A DNA stretch of 64,000 bases from Streptomyces sp. NBC_00335 (GCF_036127095.1 NZ_CP108006.1:744001-808000), one strand, 5' to 3'; numbered from the stretch's first letter, positions 1-8,839 are shown. Notes: a model not told the origin generated them from the sequence alone. Numbers and translations: made by a program.

Positions 1-599
1 TTCAGGGCGAGCCAGCCGACGATCGCCTCGCGCAGGGCGGGGGCGCCCTGCGGGTTCCCGTAGCCGAAGTCGGCGGGGGTGAGCTCGGCGAGGACCCGGC
101 GCTCGGCCTGGAGCCAGGCCGTGCGCGGGAAGGCGGTCAGGTCGGGCGCGCCGGGCGAGAGGTCGATCCGGCACGGGGCGGCGCGCAGCGCGTCGACGGG
201 TCCGCCCCGTGGCCCCGGGGTGAACGGGCCGGCCGGATCCGGGACTCCGGAGGGGCCGGACCGGGCCGGGGTCGGCCGCTCGGTCACCGGCGCGGCGACC
301 ACGACGGTCCCGGCCCGGCCGCGGCCGGCCACCTGGCCGGTCTCCGCCAGCCGCTGGTAGGCCTCGGTGACCAGCCCCCGGGAGACCCGCAGTTCGGCGG
401 CGAGGACGCGGCTGGCCGGGAGCCTGCTGCCGACGGCGAGCGTGCCGTCGGCGATGGCGGCGCGCAGCCGGTCGGCGAGCCAGTCGGTGCGGCCGCCGGC
501 CGGGGCGCGGCCGATGTCGAGCTGGAGGAAGTCCGATCCGGCGCTCTCTCCTGGCGCTGCTTCGTTCACCGCTTCTTCGTTCACCGCTTCTTCGTTCAC
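1..599 (-). CDS. MocR-family (GntR/aminotransferase) regulator, N-terminal part
   Basis: The visible part reads as a GntR winged helix-turn-helix (LPASRVLAAELRVSRG, then an AYQRLAETGQV segment) followed, after a linker, by the start of a class-I aminotransferase fold (RIDLSPGAPDLTAFPRTAW, FGYGNPQGAPALREAI). This is the architecture of MocR/PdxR-type, PLP-binding regulators. The gene runs off the left edge, so the PLP lysine cannot be checked. There is no ATG. In-frame GTG codons lie at 569, 584, 599 and 656, three of them inside a 15-bp tandem repeat, so the start is uncertain. It is divergent from an EamA transporter, a common arrangement in which the MocR protein controls the transporter. 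Confidence 0.85.
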   Translation of the reverse strand, partial: MNEEAVNEEAVNEAAPGESAGSDFLQLDIGRAPAGGRTDWLADRLRAAIADGTLAVGSRLPASRVLAAELRVSRGLVTEAYQRLAETGQVAGRGRAGTVVVAAPVTERPTPARSGPSGVPDPAGPFTPGPRGGPVDALRAAPCRIDLSPGAPDLTAFPRTAWLQAERRVLAELTPADFGYGNPQGAPALREAIVGWLAL

Positions 600-609
600 G
601 GCTGCTTCG
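565..609. repeat. Three 15-bp tandem repeats at the 5' end of the mocR-like gene
   Basis: Two identical units (ttcaccgcttcttcg) at 565-579 and 580-594 are followed by a degenerate third at 595-609. Read on the minus strand they encode a V-N-E-E-A repeat, and each unit supplies an alternative GTG start. A change of copy number would stay in frame. A second short duplication (ggacccctggat) lies just upstream at 609-632. Confidence 0.8.
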
Positions 610-643
610 GACCCCTGGATGGACCCCTGGATGGCACTCTCTT

Positions 644-663
644 TGGACCTGTCCACGGGTCCA
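644..663. promoter_or_regulatory. Inverted repeat TGGACC-N8-GGTCCA, candidate MocR operator
   Basis: TGGACC (644-649) and GGTCCA (658-663) form a perfect inverted half-site pair in the short divergent space between the mocR-like gene and the EamA transporter, about 22 bp before the transporter ATG. Further TGGACC copies lie within the start of the regulator gene. Paired or repeated half-sites near a MocR-controlled transporter promoter are usual for this family. Binding is inferred only. Confidence 0.5.
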
Positions 664-685
664 TTGTGGCGCCAGGCTCGACGGT

Positions 686-1717
686 ATGAGTACCTCGCCC
701 CCTTCGTCCCGGCAGTTGCGCGACCTCGCCCCCGGCATCGCCGGCATGGCCCTGGTCGGCAGCAGCGTCACCGTCTCCCACTCCCTCGTGGACGCCCCGC
801 TCTTCGGCGTGCAGGCCGCCCGGTACGCGGTGGCCGCGCTGCTCCTCTTCGGTCTGGCCCGCCTCGCCCGGGTGCGGGTCAGGGCCCCGCGCGGCCGGGA
901 GTGGCTGTGGCTGGCCGGGGTCGCCGCGACCGGGCTGGTGCTGTTCAACGTGGCCGTCGTACGGGGCGTCGCGCACGCGGAACCGGCCGTCATCGCCGTC
1001 GCCGTGGCCTCGGCGCCGATCCTGCTCGGGGTGATCGGGCCGCTGCTGGAGGGCCGCGGGCCCAGCCCCCGGGTGGTGGTGGCCGCACTGGTGGTCGTCG
1101 CCGGGGCGGTCCTGGTGGAGGGAACCGGCCGGACCGACGCCGCCGGGGTGGGCTGGGCCGCGCTCGCGCTGGGCTGCGAGGCCGCCTTCACCCTGCTCGC
1201 GGTACCGGTGCTGCGGCGCCACGGCCCGTGGGGTGTCTCCCTGCACGCGGTGTGGCTGGGCGCGGTGATGCTGGCGGTGCTCACGGTGTGCGTCGAGGGG
1301 CCTTCGGAGCTCGTGTCGGTGAGCCCGCGCCAGTGGGCGGCCGCCGGATACCTCGCCGTCCTGGTGACCGCGGTGGCCTTTCTCCTCTGGTACCGCACGG
1401 TGGCCGCGGTGGGCGCCGGCCGGGCCGGGCTGCTGGCCGGGGTGGCGCCGCTCGCCGCGGCGGGCGCGGGAGCCGTCACCGGCGGCGGGGTGCCGGGGCC
1501 GGCGGTGTGGCTGGGCCTGGCCGTGGTGGTCGCCGGGCTGGCGGTCGGACTCCGGCCGGAGCGGACCCCGGGCGGGCCGGCGGTCGCACCAGGCGCACCG
1601 GTCGCGCCGATCGCACCCGTCGCCCCGGTCGACCCCGGTGCGCCGGTCGCCCCCGGCACGCCGATCGCGCCGCCGGCGCGAATGCCTCGTAACGCCCAGG
1701 AGTCCGCGGCCCCTTGA
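686..1717 (+). CDS. EamA/DMT-family membrane transporter
   Basis: A protein of 343 residues made of two EamA-type repeats, about ten hydrophobic segments in all. Examples are residues 15-35, 48-62, 73-90, 99-116, 128-145 and 152-172, with a matching second half to about residue 290. The drug/metabolite transporter superfamily exports small metabolites, but the substrate here is not evident. The last 45 residues are a hydrophilic Ala-Pro-Val tail with an APxAP repeat, longer than usual for the family and probably cytoplasmic. The gene is divergent from the MocR-like regulator, and its stop codon overlaps the most upstream possible start of the next gene. Confidence 0.85.
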   Translation: MSTSPPSSRQLRDLAPGIAGMALVGSSVTVSHSLVDAPLFGVQAARYAVAALLLFGLARLARVRVRAPRGREWLWLAGVAATGLVLFNVAVVRGVAHAEPAVIAVAVASAPILLGVIGPLLEGRGPSPRVVVAALVVVAGAVLVEGTGRTDAAGVGWAALALGCEAAFTLLAVPVLRRHGPWGVSLHAVWLGAVMLAVLTVCVEGPSELVSVSPRQWAAAGYLAVLVTAVAFLLWYRTVAAVGAGRAGLLAGVAPLAAAGAGAVTGGGVPGPAVWLGLAVVVAGLAVGLRPERTPGGPAVAPGAPVAPIAPVAPVDPGAPVAPGTPIAPPARMPRNAQESAAP

Positions 1718-2640
1718 GCACTCCCCGCGTTGTGGATCACAATCCGCAGATGGCAACGCCTCCGTACAGCAGCTGGATGCGGTACTTCTCACCGACCGCC
1801 AACCACCGCCGGCTCGGGCTGGTGTGCCTGGGCGTGGGCGTGCAGCAGGGCGTGCTGCCGGTGGTCGGCCCGCGCGCCCTCGACCACCACGTCGCGGTGG
1901 TGGTGTGCGCCGGCCGGGGCTGGTTCAGCCACGGTGGACGGGCCCCGCAGCCGGTGACGGCCCCGGCGCTGCTGTGGCTCGTGCCCGGGGTGGAACACCA
2001 CTACGGCCCCGATCCGCAGACCGGCTGGGACGAGTGCTTCGTGGACTTCGCGGGCCACAGCGTGGAGGCGTACACCGACCTCGGCTACGTCACCCCCGAC
2101 CGCCCGCTGGTACCGCTCAGCGGCACGGCCGGGGTGCGGCACGTGGTCGACGGGATCGTCCGGGCGGCCCGGCTCGGCGGCCCCCTGCTGGAAGTGGAGG
2201 CCGCCGCCGCCGTGCACGGGCTGCTCGTCGCGCTGCGCTACGCCCGGGCCGAGGTGTCACGGCACGGGGACACCGTGATGGACACCCTGGCCCGGGACGC
2301 GCTGCTGCCGATCTCGGTGGCCGAGCACGCCGCCCGGCTCGGGATGACCCTCCCCGAGCTGCGCGGCGCGGTGCGGGGCAGTACCGGGGAGGGGGTCAAG
2401 GAGTACCTCCTCGGCATCCGCCTGAGCCGGGCGAAGGAACTGCTGGCCCGCACCGACCTGCCGGTCGCCGGGGTCGCCCGGCGGGTCGGTTACGAGGACG
2501 CCGCCTACTTCAGCCGGCTGTTCAGCCGCCGGGTGGGCGTGGCGCCCGTCCGGTTCCGCCAACAGCAGTCGGTGCAGCAGCAGTCGCCGCGGTGGCTCCA
2601 GGAGCCACCGACGCCCGTCACGGCAGGTAGCCGATGTTGA
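1714..2640 (+). CDS. AraC-family transcriptional regulator
   Basis: A regulator of about 300 residues. The N-terminal part is a cupin-like sensor region (residues 30-130, with the LVPGVEHHYGPDP stretch). The C-terminal ~100 residues form the double helix-turn-helix of the AraC/XylS family, ending in RVGYEDAAYFSRLFSRRVGVAPVRFR, close to the family signature. The listed start is a TTG at 1714 overlapping the previous stop, with AGGAG 11 bp upstream; ATG 1750 (MATPPYSSWMRYFSP) is an equally plausible start. Its 3' end overlaps the convergent GH101 gene by 23 bp. That neighbour suggests it may control glycan use, but this is inferred from position only. Confidence 0.87.
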   Translation: MSTPRVVDHNPQMATPPYSSWMRYFSPTANHRRLGLVCLGVGVQQGVLPVVGPRALDHHVAVVVCAGRGWFSHGGRAPQPVTAPALLWLVPGVEHHYGPDPQTGWDECFVDFAGHSVEAYTDLGYVTPDRPLVPLSGTAGVRHVVDGIVRAARLGGPLLEVEAAAAVHGLLVALRYARAEVSRHGDTVMDTLARDALLPISVAEHAARLGMTLPELRGAVRGSTGEGVKEYLLGIRLSRAKELLARTDLPVAGVARRVGYEDAAYFSRLFSRRVGVAPVRFRQQQSVQQQSPRWLQEPPTPVTAGSRC

Positions 2641-5600
2641 GCTCCGCGACCGCCGCCCACGGATTGCCCGAAACCTCGCTCGTGGCCTTGAGCTTGACGT
2701 AGCGCGCGGTCCGCGCCGTGAAGGCGACGTCCTGCTGCGTGGTGGTGTTGGGATAGGTCCCGGAGGCGGCCGCGGTCCCCCAGGTGACCCCGTCCGTGGA
2801 CGTGAGGACCTGGTAGTCGGCGATGCGTCCGTTGCTCTGCGTCTGGCGGGGCAGGTAGTGCAGGGCGGAGACGTTGTAGGAGGCGCCGAGGTCGAGGGTG
2901 ATCTCGTGCGGCATCGCCGCGGTGGCCTGGTACCACTGGGTGTGCCAGATGGTGGCGCTGTCCCCGTCGAGCACGTTGGCCGCGGCGCCGTTCTCGCCGG
3001 CGGTCTCCTGGCTGTCGACGGCCTTGATGCTCATCTGCGTCTGCGGGACCAGGAGTTCACCACCGCCCCCGGTGCCCAGGTCGTCGATGGCGAGGTCGTC
3101 GAGGATGAAGTCGGCCTCGTTGTGGGAGCCTTCGCCGGTCACCTTCCGCACGCCGATCCAGGCGTCGGTGCCCGCGGTGAAGGTCTTGGTGAAGGTGGTG
3201 GGCGTACGGGCCTGGTTCAGCGCGGTGGCCGTCTCGGTGCTGCCGGAGCCGGTGATGAACTGGTAGTCCCCGCTGAAGCCGTTCTCGTAGCCGAAGGTGA
3301 CCTTGTACGAGCGGCCGGGCGTCAGCCGCAGGGTCTGCGGGAGGGTGCGGTAGACCAGGCCCTGCCGCTCCTCGTGCGATTTGAGCGAGTTCTGCCCGCT
3401 GATCACGTCGTCGACCAGCTTCCCGCTCCAGCCGGCCTGGGTGTACGGGGCGTTGCGCTGGGCGATGTGGGTGCGCGGGTCGGTGGCCGCGCCGCCGGCT
3501 CCGCCGAAGGCGAAGGGGCCCCAGCCCGCGTCGACGTTCTCGAAGTCCTCCGTGAACCAGTGGCCGTTCAGCGGGGTGCGGGCCGAGCGGACGACCCGTA
3601 CGTCGTCCAGGTAAACGGTGCCGGAGCCGGAAGCCGCGGACAGCTTGAGGGTGGCCGCCGACTGCCCCGCGGGGACGTCGAAGAGCACCTTCATGCGCTG
3701 CATCTTGGTGCCGTTCTTCTCGCTGCCGCCGAGGCTGTTGGTCAGCGTCGAGGAGTCGGCGTAGACGGAGGCGGCCGAGCCTCCGGCGGGGGTCACGGTG
3801 AGGGTGGCGGCGCGTCCGGCCGGGGTCGAGACCCAGACGGAGGCGGCGTAGGTGCCGGGGGTGAGCCCGGTGAGCTGCTGGGAGACGGCGGGCGCGGTGC
3901 TCGCGGCCATCGTGAGCTCGTTCTGCCCCTGGGCGTTGCGGGTGACGGCGGCGCCGGTCCCGGTGACGGACCAGGCGTTCAGGTTGCCGGAGAAGAAGGA
4001 GGGGTCCTTGACGGGGGCGCCCTGGCCCCAGTTCGGGTCGGCCTGGGCGGGGGCGGCGCCGTTGGTGACGACGTAGGCGGTCCTGGCGGCGGCGTTGATG
4101 GTGACCTGCCCGCCGGTGACGGCCAGGTCCCCGACCAACTGGCGTCCGGTGTCGGTCAGTTTGTACAGCTTGGGCGAGGACCAGCCCGCCGGCAGGGCCC
4201 AGGTGGTGGAGGCGGCCTTGTCGTTCCAGTGGTAGAGCTTGCCGTCGCGCGGGAGCAGGTAGGCGGAGCCGTCGAGGACGGTCCGGCCGGCGGTGGTGAT
4301 CTTGCGGGTGTTCCCGGAGGTGGTGACGGTGGTGCCGTTGGCGAGGGTGACCGCGCCCGCGGTCCACTTCACGATCGGGGATTCCTGGAGGTACTTGGTC
4401 GGCAGGTTCGTCGCGAAGGTGGTGGTGAGGAAGGAGGTGAAGTCCCGCTTGCCCTGCCAGCCCTCGTAGGCGGTGATCTCCGCGCCGCCGAGCAGCGGGT
4501 TGGCGGCGATCCAGTCGTCCTTGGTGTGGTTGGCGATGAAGCGGGCGATGTTCGAGTTGATGCCCTTGAGGTCGGTGCCGCCGTAGTTGACGTCGGTGGC
4601 CCAGTGGTGCCAGAGGGACTGTCCGGTCATGGAGGCGGGGAACTCGGTGGCGAGCTGGTAGCCGAGGCCGCCGATCTCGCGTTCGAGCTTGCGCGAGAGG
4701 TAACCGTCGCCGTACCAGACGTCCACGTAAAGGAAGTCCAGGCCGGGGGCGGCCGCCTTGAGGTCCTGTAGCCGCTTGAGGCGCCCGCCGGACTGGCCGT
4801 CCTTGCGGGTGTCCACGTAGTACGACTGGTCGAGCCAGTCCCAGCCGAGCCCGCCGGTCTGGTGCGCCGGGTCGAAGGTGGCCGAGACCGGGTACTCCTC
4901 GGTGGCGTTGATGTGGACGCCGAAGTCGGCGTTGTAGGTGTGGCCGACGGTGGTGAGGGTGTTCAGGTCGGTGGCGCCGCCGAGCTTGGAGCCGATGTTC
5001 TTGTAGTCCATGTGGGCCGAGTCGTGGCCCTCGGAGGCGTACCCCTTGAGCAGGACGAACTGGCCGAGGCCGTCGGTGGCGAGGTTGACCCGCTTGGTCT
5101 CGTCGAGGGTTTCGGAGAAGGGGTGGGTGGCCGCGGAGGCGAAGTTGAAGGGGATGCGCTGCACGACCCGGTCGGCGGTCTGCTGCCAGCCCGTGGGCGC
5201 GGTCCAGATGTCGCGGTAGGCGACCGCCGCGTCCTGCCAGTCCACGGTGGAGTCGGCGTTGCGGTCGGCGGTGATCGCGACGCGGACGTAGGGCAACGGC
5301 TCGGTGTCGGTGTCGGCTGCGCCCGTGGCCCGGTAGAGCCAGGATCCGCTCCACAGGCCGGCCCGGCGGTAGGTGCCCTTGTCGGTGACCTGCTTGCTGA
5401 TCCGGCCGTTCTCGTTGGCGGTGCCGCCGGAGGGGGCGTCGTAGTACGAGTTGGAGTCGATGGCCGCGGCCAGCTTGCCGGTGTTGGCCAAGCCGTACAT
5501 CACGGTCGTGGCGGCGGCGTCCACCGGGGTGTTCGCGGTGACCGGGGTGAAGGTGTCCCCGGTGCCGGTGGTGGCGGTGTGCATCTTCGCGGTGGAGAGC

Positions 5601-6055
5601 GCGGCGCCGCTCTGGTTGCTGCGGACGCTGACGAGGTTGTGGTGGGGGATGGCGAAGCTGCGGACGCGCAGGGCGGCCGTGTCCTCGACCGCCGTGACCT
5701 TGAACTCCACCACCGAACCCGTCACCGAGAGCCGGGACCTGATGGTCACTCCGGAGAAGGCCAGCGCGTAGTCCACGCCCGAGGCGGAGGGGGTGGAGGT
5801 GACGGTGGGGGTGTAGGTGGTTCCGTTGACGACGATCGCGCCGATGGTGTCCTCGTTGCCGTTCAGCACGTCCCCGGTGGCGGTGCGGGTGTAGCTGATG
5901 ACGCGGGGGAAGGCGCTGTCCACGCTCACGGACAGCTCGGGCGAGGTGATCGTCACGGGGCCGGCCGCCGCGGCGGGGGCGGCGGGCACGGCCACGACCA
6001 AGGTGGCCACGAGACCGGCCACCGCGGCTGCGGCCGGCCAGAGGGGGGTTCGCAT
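2618..6055 (-). CDS. Secreted GH101 endo-alpha-N-acetylgalactosaminidase with C-terminal carbohydrate-binding domain
   Basis: A secreted enzyme of 1145 residues that should release the core-1 disaccharide Gal-beta-1,3-GalNAc from O-glycosylated (mucin-type) proteins. A Sec signal peptide covers residues 1-30. A beta-sandwich/mutarotase-like region precedes the TIM barrel. The LYVDVWYGDGY stretch carries the family nucleophile Asp (about D445), and the LATEFP Glu (about E471) matches the acid/base; the HHWATDVNYGG segment is also typical of GH101. Jelly-roll modules follow, and the last ~140 residues look like an F5/8-type C (CBM32) domain. The chosen ATG has GGAGG just upstream, while an in-frame ATG 14 codons earlier would precede the signal peptide. 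GH101 is best known from gut and pathogenic bacteria. Confidence 0.92.
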   Translation of the reverse strand: MRTPLWPAAAAVAGLVATLVVAVPAAPAAAAGPVTITSPELSVSVDSAFPRVISYTRTATGDVLNGNEDTIGAIVVNGTTYTPTVTSTPSASGVDYALAFSGVTIRSRLSVTGSVVEFKVTAVEDTAALRVRSFAIPHHNLVSVRSNQSGAALSTAKMHTATTGTGDTFTPVTANTPVDAAATTVMYGLANTGKLAAAIDSNSYYDAPSGGTANENGRISKQVTDKGTYRRAGLWSGSWLYRATGAADTDTEPLPYVRVAITADRNADSTVDWQDAAVAYRDIWTAPTGWQQTADRVVQRIPFNFASAATHPFSETLDETKRVNLATDGLGQFVLLKGYASEGHDSAHMDYKNIGSKLGGATDLNTLTTVGHTYNADFGVHINATEEYPVSATFDPAHQTGGLGWDWLDQSYYVDTRKDGQSGGRLKRLQDLKAAAPGLDFLYVDVWYGDGYLSRKLEREIGGLGYQLATEFPASMTGQSLWHHWATDVNYGGTDLKGINSNIARFIANHTKDDWIAANPLLGGAEITAYEGWQGKRDFTSFLTTTFATNLPTKYLQESPIVKWTAGAVTLANGTTVTTSGNTRKITTAGRTVLDGSAYLLPRDGKLYHWNDKAASTTWALPAGWSSPKLYKLTDTGRQLVGDLAVTGGQVTINAAARTAYVVTNGAAPAQADPNWGQGAPVKDPSFFSGNLNAWSVTGTGAAVTRNAQGQNELTMAASTAPAVSQQLTGLTPGTYAASVWVSTPAGRAATLTVTPAGGSAASVYADSSTLTNSLGGSEKNGTKMQRMKVLFDVPAGQSAATLKLSAASGSGTVYLDDVRVVRSARTPLNGHWFTEDFENVDAGWGPFAFGGAGGAATDPRTHIAQRNAPYTQAGWSGKLVDDVISGQNSLKSHEERQGLVYRTLPQTLRLTPGRSYKVTFGYENGFSGDYQFITGSGSTETATALNQARTPTTFTKTFTAGTDAWIGVRKVTGEGSHNEADFILDDLAIDDLGTGGGGELLVPQTQMSIKAVDSQETAGENGAAANVLDGDSATIWHTQWYQATAAMPHEITLDLGASYNVSALHYLPRQTQSNGRIADYQVLTSTDGVTWGTAAASGTYPNTTTQQDVAFTARTARYVKLKATSEVSGNPWAAVAELNIGYLP

Positions 6056-6271
6056 CGGACCTCCGGGAGTCGGCGCTTCCTGGGCGGAAGACCGCACGCC
6101 GTGGAGGCAGGCGGTCCGCTCACTGACCTGACAGCCTGCGGACCGCGGCCCGGCAGGCCCATGGACAAAGCCGAACCCCGTCCTGGACTTCTGTGACGGG
6201 TGGGTCGGGTGGGCGCGGGGCCGGTGGGCGCACGCGTCACGACCGCACCCGGTCGGCCCCGGTTACACCGG

Positions 6272-7597
6272 CTACACCGGCTCGACGCCCTCCGCCCCCG
6301 CAGGAGTCGCGTACGAGGCCGCGGGCTCGACGCGCCGCATCCACAGCAGGGCGCCCGCCAGCAGCATCGCGCCTCCCGTCAGCCAGGGCAGCGGTCCCCG
6401 CGGCAGCACGCCGACGAGCAGGACGGTGAGCGCCCCGGTCAGTTGCATGGCCAGGGACTGGACCGACAGCGCCGTGGCCCGTCCCGCGCTCGGCACCCGG
6501 CGGTGCAGGAGCTCGTTCTGGCTCGGTCCCGCCGCGCCGAGGCCGAGGTACACCAGGCCGTAGCCGAGGATCGCGAGCCCCAGGGCGAACGGGCCCGCGG
6601 CCGCCGCGGTGGCGCCGAGCAGGAGCAGTCCGCTCGCGCCTGCGCCCAGCCCCAGCAGGACCGCGCGCTCGCCACTGCCCGCGAGCCGGGCGGTCAGGGG
6701 TGCGAGGTGGCTGCCGAGCCCCGAGCAGAGGAAGCCGGCGCAGGCGAGGACGGCGTAGAGCATGGCGCCGGACTCGGGCGCCCCGGTGAACGACGCGGCG
6801 CGGCCCGGTGTCAGCAGTTCGAGGGCGGCGAGGGCGCCGCCCGCGGCCGCCGCGCTGAGCAGCACCCGGCGGATCAGCGGGTCGCGGCCGCCCAGTCGTA
6901 CGCCCTCGGCGACGGTGGCCGGTATGCCGTGGAGTACGGAGCGCAGGGTGCTCGGCGGGCGGGGCGGCTCGGGGAGCGCCGCCAGGACGTACAGCACGAA
7001 GGCCGTCACCACCACCGCGCCCAGCAGTGGGGGCGTGGAGAGCGGGAGCACCAGCCCGGAGGTCGCCCGGCTCAGGCCGGCGGCGAGCCCGTCGCCCCGG
7101 GCGAGCAGCCAGGGGAGCGCGCCCCCGAGCAGGGTGCCCGCCGCGAGCGCGGCCGAGATCGCGGAGCCACCGCGGGCCAGCCCGGTGCGCAGTTCGGCGT
7201 CGGGGCCGGAGTGGGCGTGGACCGTGTCCACGTACCAGGCCTCGGCGGGCCCGCTGGACAGTGCGCGTCCCGCGCCCATGAGGGCCATGCCGAGGGCGAG
7301 CACCCAGGGCGCGGTGCCCAGGCCCTGGAGGACGAAGGCCGTCAGGTTCAGCAGGCCGGCCGCGGCCAGCACGGCCCGGCGGCCGAGCACGTCGGAGAGT
7401 CCGCCCGTGGGCAGTTCCAGTACGGCGGCGGTCACGGAGTGCGCGACGAAGAACGCGGCGACGGCGGCCAGGGACATGCCGCGCTCGGTGAAGAGCAGGA
7501 TCAGCGGGCTGACGGCCAGGCCCACGGGGAACCAGTAGAGGACGCAGGCGGTCACGTACCGGCGTCCCGCGGTGCGCGGGTCCAGCGGGCCGGTCAC
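6272..7597 (-). CDS. MFS transporter
   Basis: A polytopic protein of 441 residues with about twelve transmembrane segments and the major-facilitator loop motif ELPTGGLSDVLGRR (near residue 65), which resembles motif A. The central loop after TM6 (EPPRPPSTLRSVLHG) is short and Pro/Arg-rich. Substrate unknown; a small-molecule or drug exporter is likely. It starts with GTG 7597, overlapping by GTGA the stop of a 21-codon ORF (7594-7659) that begins inside a strong hairpin. This looks like translational coupling to a leader ORF. Confidence 0.85.
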   Translation of the reverse strand: MTGPLDPRTAGRRYVTACVLYWFPVGLAVSPLILLFTERGMSLAAVAAFFVAHSVTAAVLELPTGGLSDVLGRRAVLAAAGLLNLTAFVLQGLGTAPWVLALGMALMGAGRALSSGPAEAWYVDTVHAHSGPDAELRTGLARGGSAISAALAAGTLLGGALPWLLARGDGLAAGLSRATSGLVLPLSTPPLLGAVVVTAFVLYVLAALPEPPRPPSTLRSVLHGIPATVAEGVRLGGRDPLIRRVLLSAAAAGGALAALELLTPGRAASFTGAPESGAMLYAVLACAGFLCSGLGSHLAPLTARLAGSGERAVLLGLGAGASGLLLLGATAAAAGPFALGLAILGYGLVYLGLGAAGPSQNELLHRRVPSAGRATALSVQSLAMQLTGALTVLLVGVLPRGPLPWLTGGAMLLAGALLWMRRVEPAASYATPAGAEGVEPV

Positions 7598-7659
7598 TGC
7601 GCGGCCCCGGCGGGCGCCCCGGCATCGAGCATGCGTATGAATTCTTCGTGGATCACCAC
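7594..7659 (-). CDS. Possible 21-codon leader ORF before the MFS gene
   Basis: A short ORF (GTG GTG ATC CAC ..., peptide VVIHEEFIRMLDAGAPAGAAQ) whose TGA overlaps the GTG start of the MFS transporter. An in-frame TAG just upstream bounds it, so it is not an N-terminal extension of the transporter. The start lies in the left arm of the 7651-7687 hairpin. Translation is not proven. It may be a coupling ORF or chance. Confidence 0.3.
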   Translation of the reverse strand: MVIHEEFIRMLDAGAPAGAAQ

Positions 7660-7687
7660 GGGAGGCTAGAGCCTCCTCCCGGTGATC
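7651..7687. terminator. Nested hairpin between the YbjQ-like and MFS genes
   Basis: Outer arms GATCACC (7651-7657) and GGTGATC (7681-7687) enclose inner arms GGAGGCT (7661-7667) and AGCCTCC (7670-7676). It lies 59 bp after the YbjQ-like stop and before the MFS start on the same strand. It could end the upstream transcript. Because it also buries the leader ORF start, it could instead gate expression of the transporter. There is no U-tract. Confidence 0.55.
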
Positions 7688-7745
7688 GCCAAGAGTGCTC
7701 GTACGGAACTTCCCCGCGGGCCCGGCCCGGCCGGAAAGGCGCTCC

Positions 7746-8120
7746 CTACGTGCCGGCCGGCACCAGGATGACCGCCGTCCCGTACGCGCACACCTCGGTG
7801 CCGAGGTCGGCCGCGTCGGTCACGTCGAAGCGCATCATCAGCACGGCGTTCGCACCGCGCGCCTTCGCCTGTTCGATGAGGCGGTCCATGGCCTGGTTGC
7901 GGGTCTCCACCAGGGTCTTGGTGAGGCCCTTCAGCTCGCCGCCGATCATCGATTTCAGGCCCGCGCCGATCTGGCTGCCCAGGTGGCGGGAGCGCACGGT
8001 GAGGCCGAAGACCTCCCCGATGACCTGCTCGACCCGGTAGCCGGGGACGTCGTTCGTCGTCACCACCATGACACCGGTCTGCTGCGCGCCGGGGCCGCCG
8101 CCGTAATCCTCGATACCCAT
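7746..8120 (-). CDS. YbjQ/UPF0145-family protein
   Basis: A protein of 124 residues matching the YbjQ family of small homomultimeric proteins: MVVTTNDVPGYRVEQVIGEVFG near the N-terminus, the SRHLGSQIGAGLKSMIGGE stretch, then RNQAMDRLIEQAKARGANAV and a C-terminal EVCAYGTAVIL. The family is annotated as a possible heavy-metal-binding domain but has no firmly assigned function. ATG 8120 was chosen because upstream codons read as low-complexity Arg/Gly. Monocistronic in appearance. Confidence 0.85.
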   Translation of the reverse strand: MGIEDYGGGPGAQQTGVMVVTTNDVPGYRVEQVIGEVFGLTVRSRHLGSQIGAGLKSMIGGELKGLTKTLVETRNQAMDRLIEQAKARGANAVLMMRFDVTDAADLGTEVCAYGTAVILVPAGT

Positions 8121-8356
8121 GGCATCCACTCTGGCGGCGCCGCGCGGTGCCCGCATCCGGAGGAGGGAGCCGGGCCTCCGGCGCAGCCGGACGAAGCCCC
8201 GGCCGGCCCCGCACATTGGGCATATCGGGCTAAGTCACGGTGCGTCAGCCGGACCTCCCTGCCCCGCGTCGCCATAGTCATCGGTGGCAACCGCCTGGTT
8301 GCCGCCCCGTGCCGCGCGTCGCGGCCGGGAGGACGCTTTCTCGGAGGAGCCGGCTC

Positions 8357-8839
8357 ATGCTGAAGCCCACCAGGACCATCCTCGCCCTCACCGCCGGAAG
8401 CCTGGTGCTCGGCCTGGTCGGGGCGGGCACGGCCGTCGCGGCCGACCACTCGGAGCCCCGCGGCCCGGTCCTGACCGCTCCCGTCAAGGACGCCGACGAG
8501 GAGGACGACGAGTACGGAGACCGCGATTACGTCCGCGGCGTCGTCATCTCGCGCGGCCCGCTGACCGTCCGCAGCAAGCCGACCACCCACTCCCACAAGG
8601 TGGGCCGGGTGCACCCGCACGAGAAGCTCTCCATCGAGTGCAAGGCCCGCGGCGAGCGGGTCGACGGAAACAACCTCTGGTACCTGCTGGAGCAGCGGGA
8701 CGAGCAGGAGTCCACGGACGAGGACCGCAAGAACGCCATGACCCCGAAGTCGGCGAAGGCCGCCAAGGACCGCGACGACCACTGGGTCTCCGCCCGCTAC
8801 GTCAAGAACCTGGGCAAGGTCCACTACTGCCGCCTCTAG
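8357..8839 (+). CDS. Secreted SH3-like domain protein
   Basis: A protein of 160 residues with GGAGGAG seven bases before the ATG. A Sec signal peptide (residues 1-27, ending GTAVAA) is followed by an acidic stretch (DADEEDDEYGD) and a bacterial SH3-like domain (GPLTVRSKPTTHSHKVGRV, LWYLL, HWVSARYVKNL). Such domains usually bind cell-wall or surface ligands. The charged insert EQRDEQESTDEDRKNAMTPK within the SH3 fold is longer than usual. No catalytic domain is present. Confidence 0.82.
   Translation: MLKPTRTILALTAGSLVLGLVGAGTAVAADHSEPRGPVLTAPVKDADEEDDEYGDRDYVRGVVISRGPLTVRSKPTTHSHKVGRVHPHEKLSIECKARGERVDGNNLWYLLEQRDEQESTDEDRKNAMTPKSAKAAKDRDDHWVSARYVKNLGKVHYCRL

Noticed and set aside
2858..4771. 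Long plus-strand frame within the GH101 gene
   Set aside because: Antisense shadow of GH101 with Gly/Val/Asp-rich low-complexity translation and no recognisable domain.
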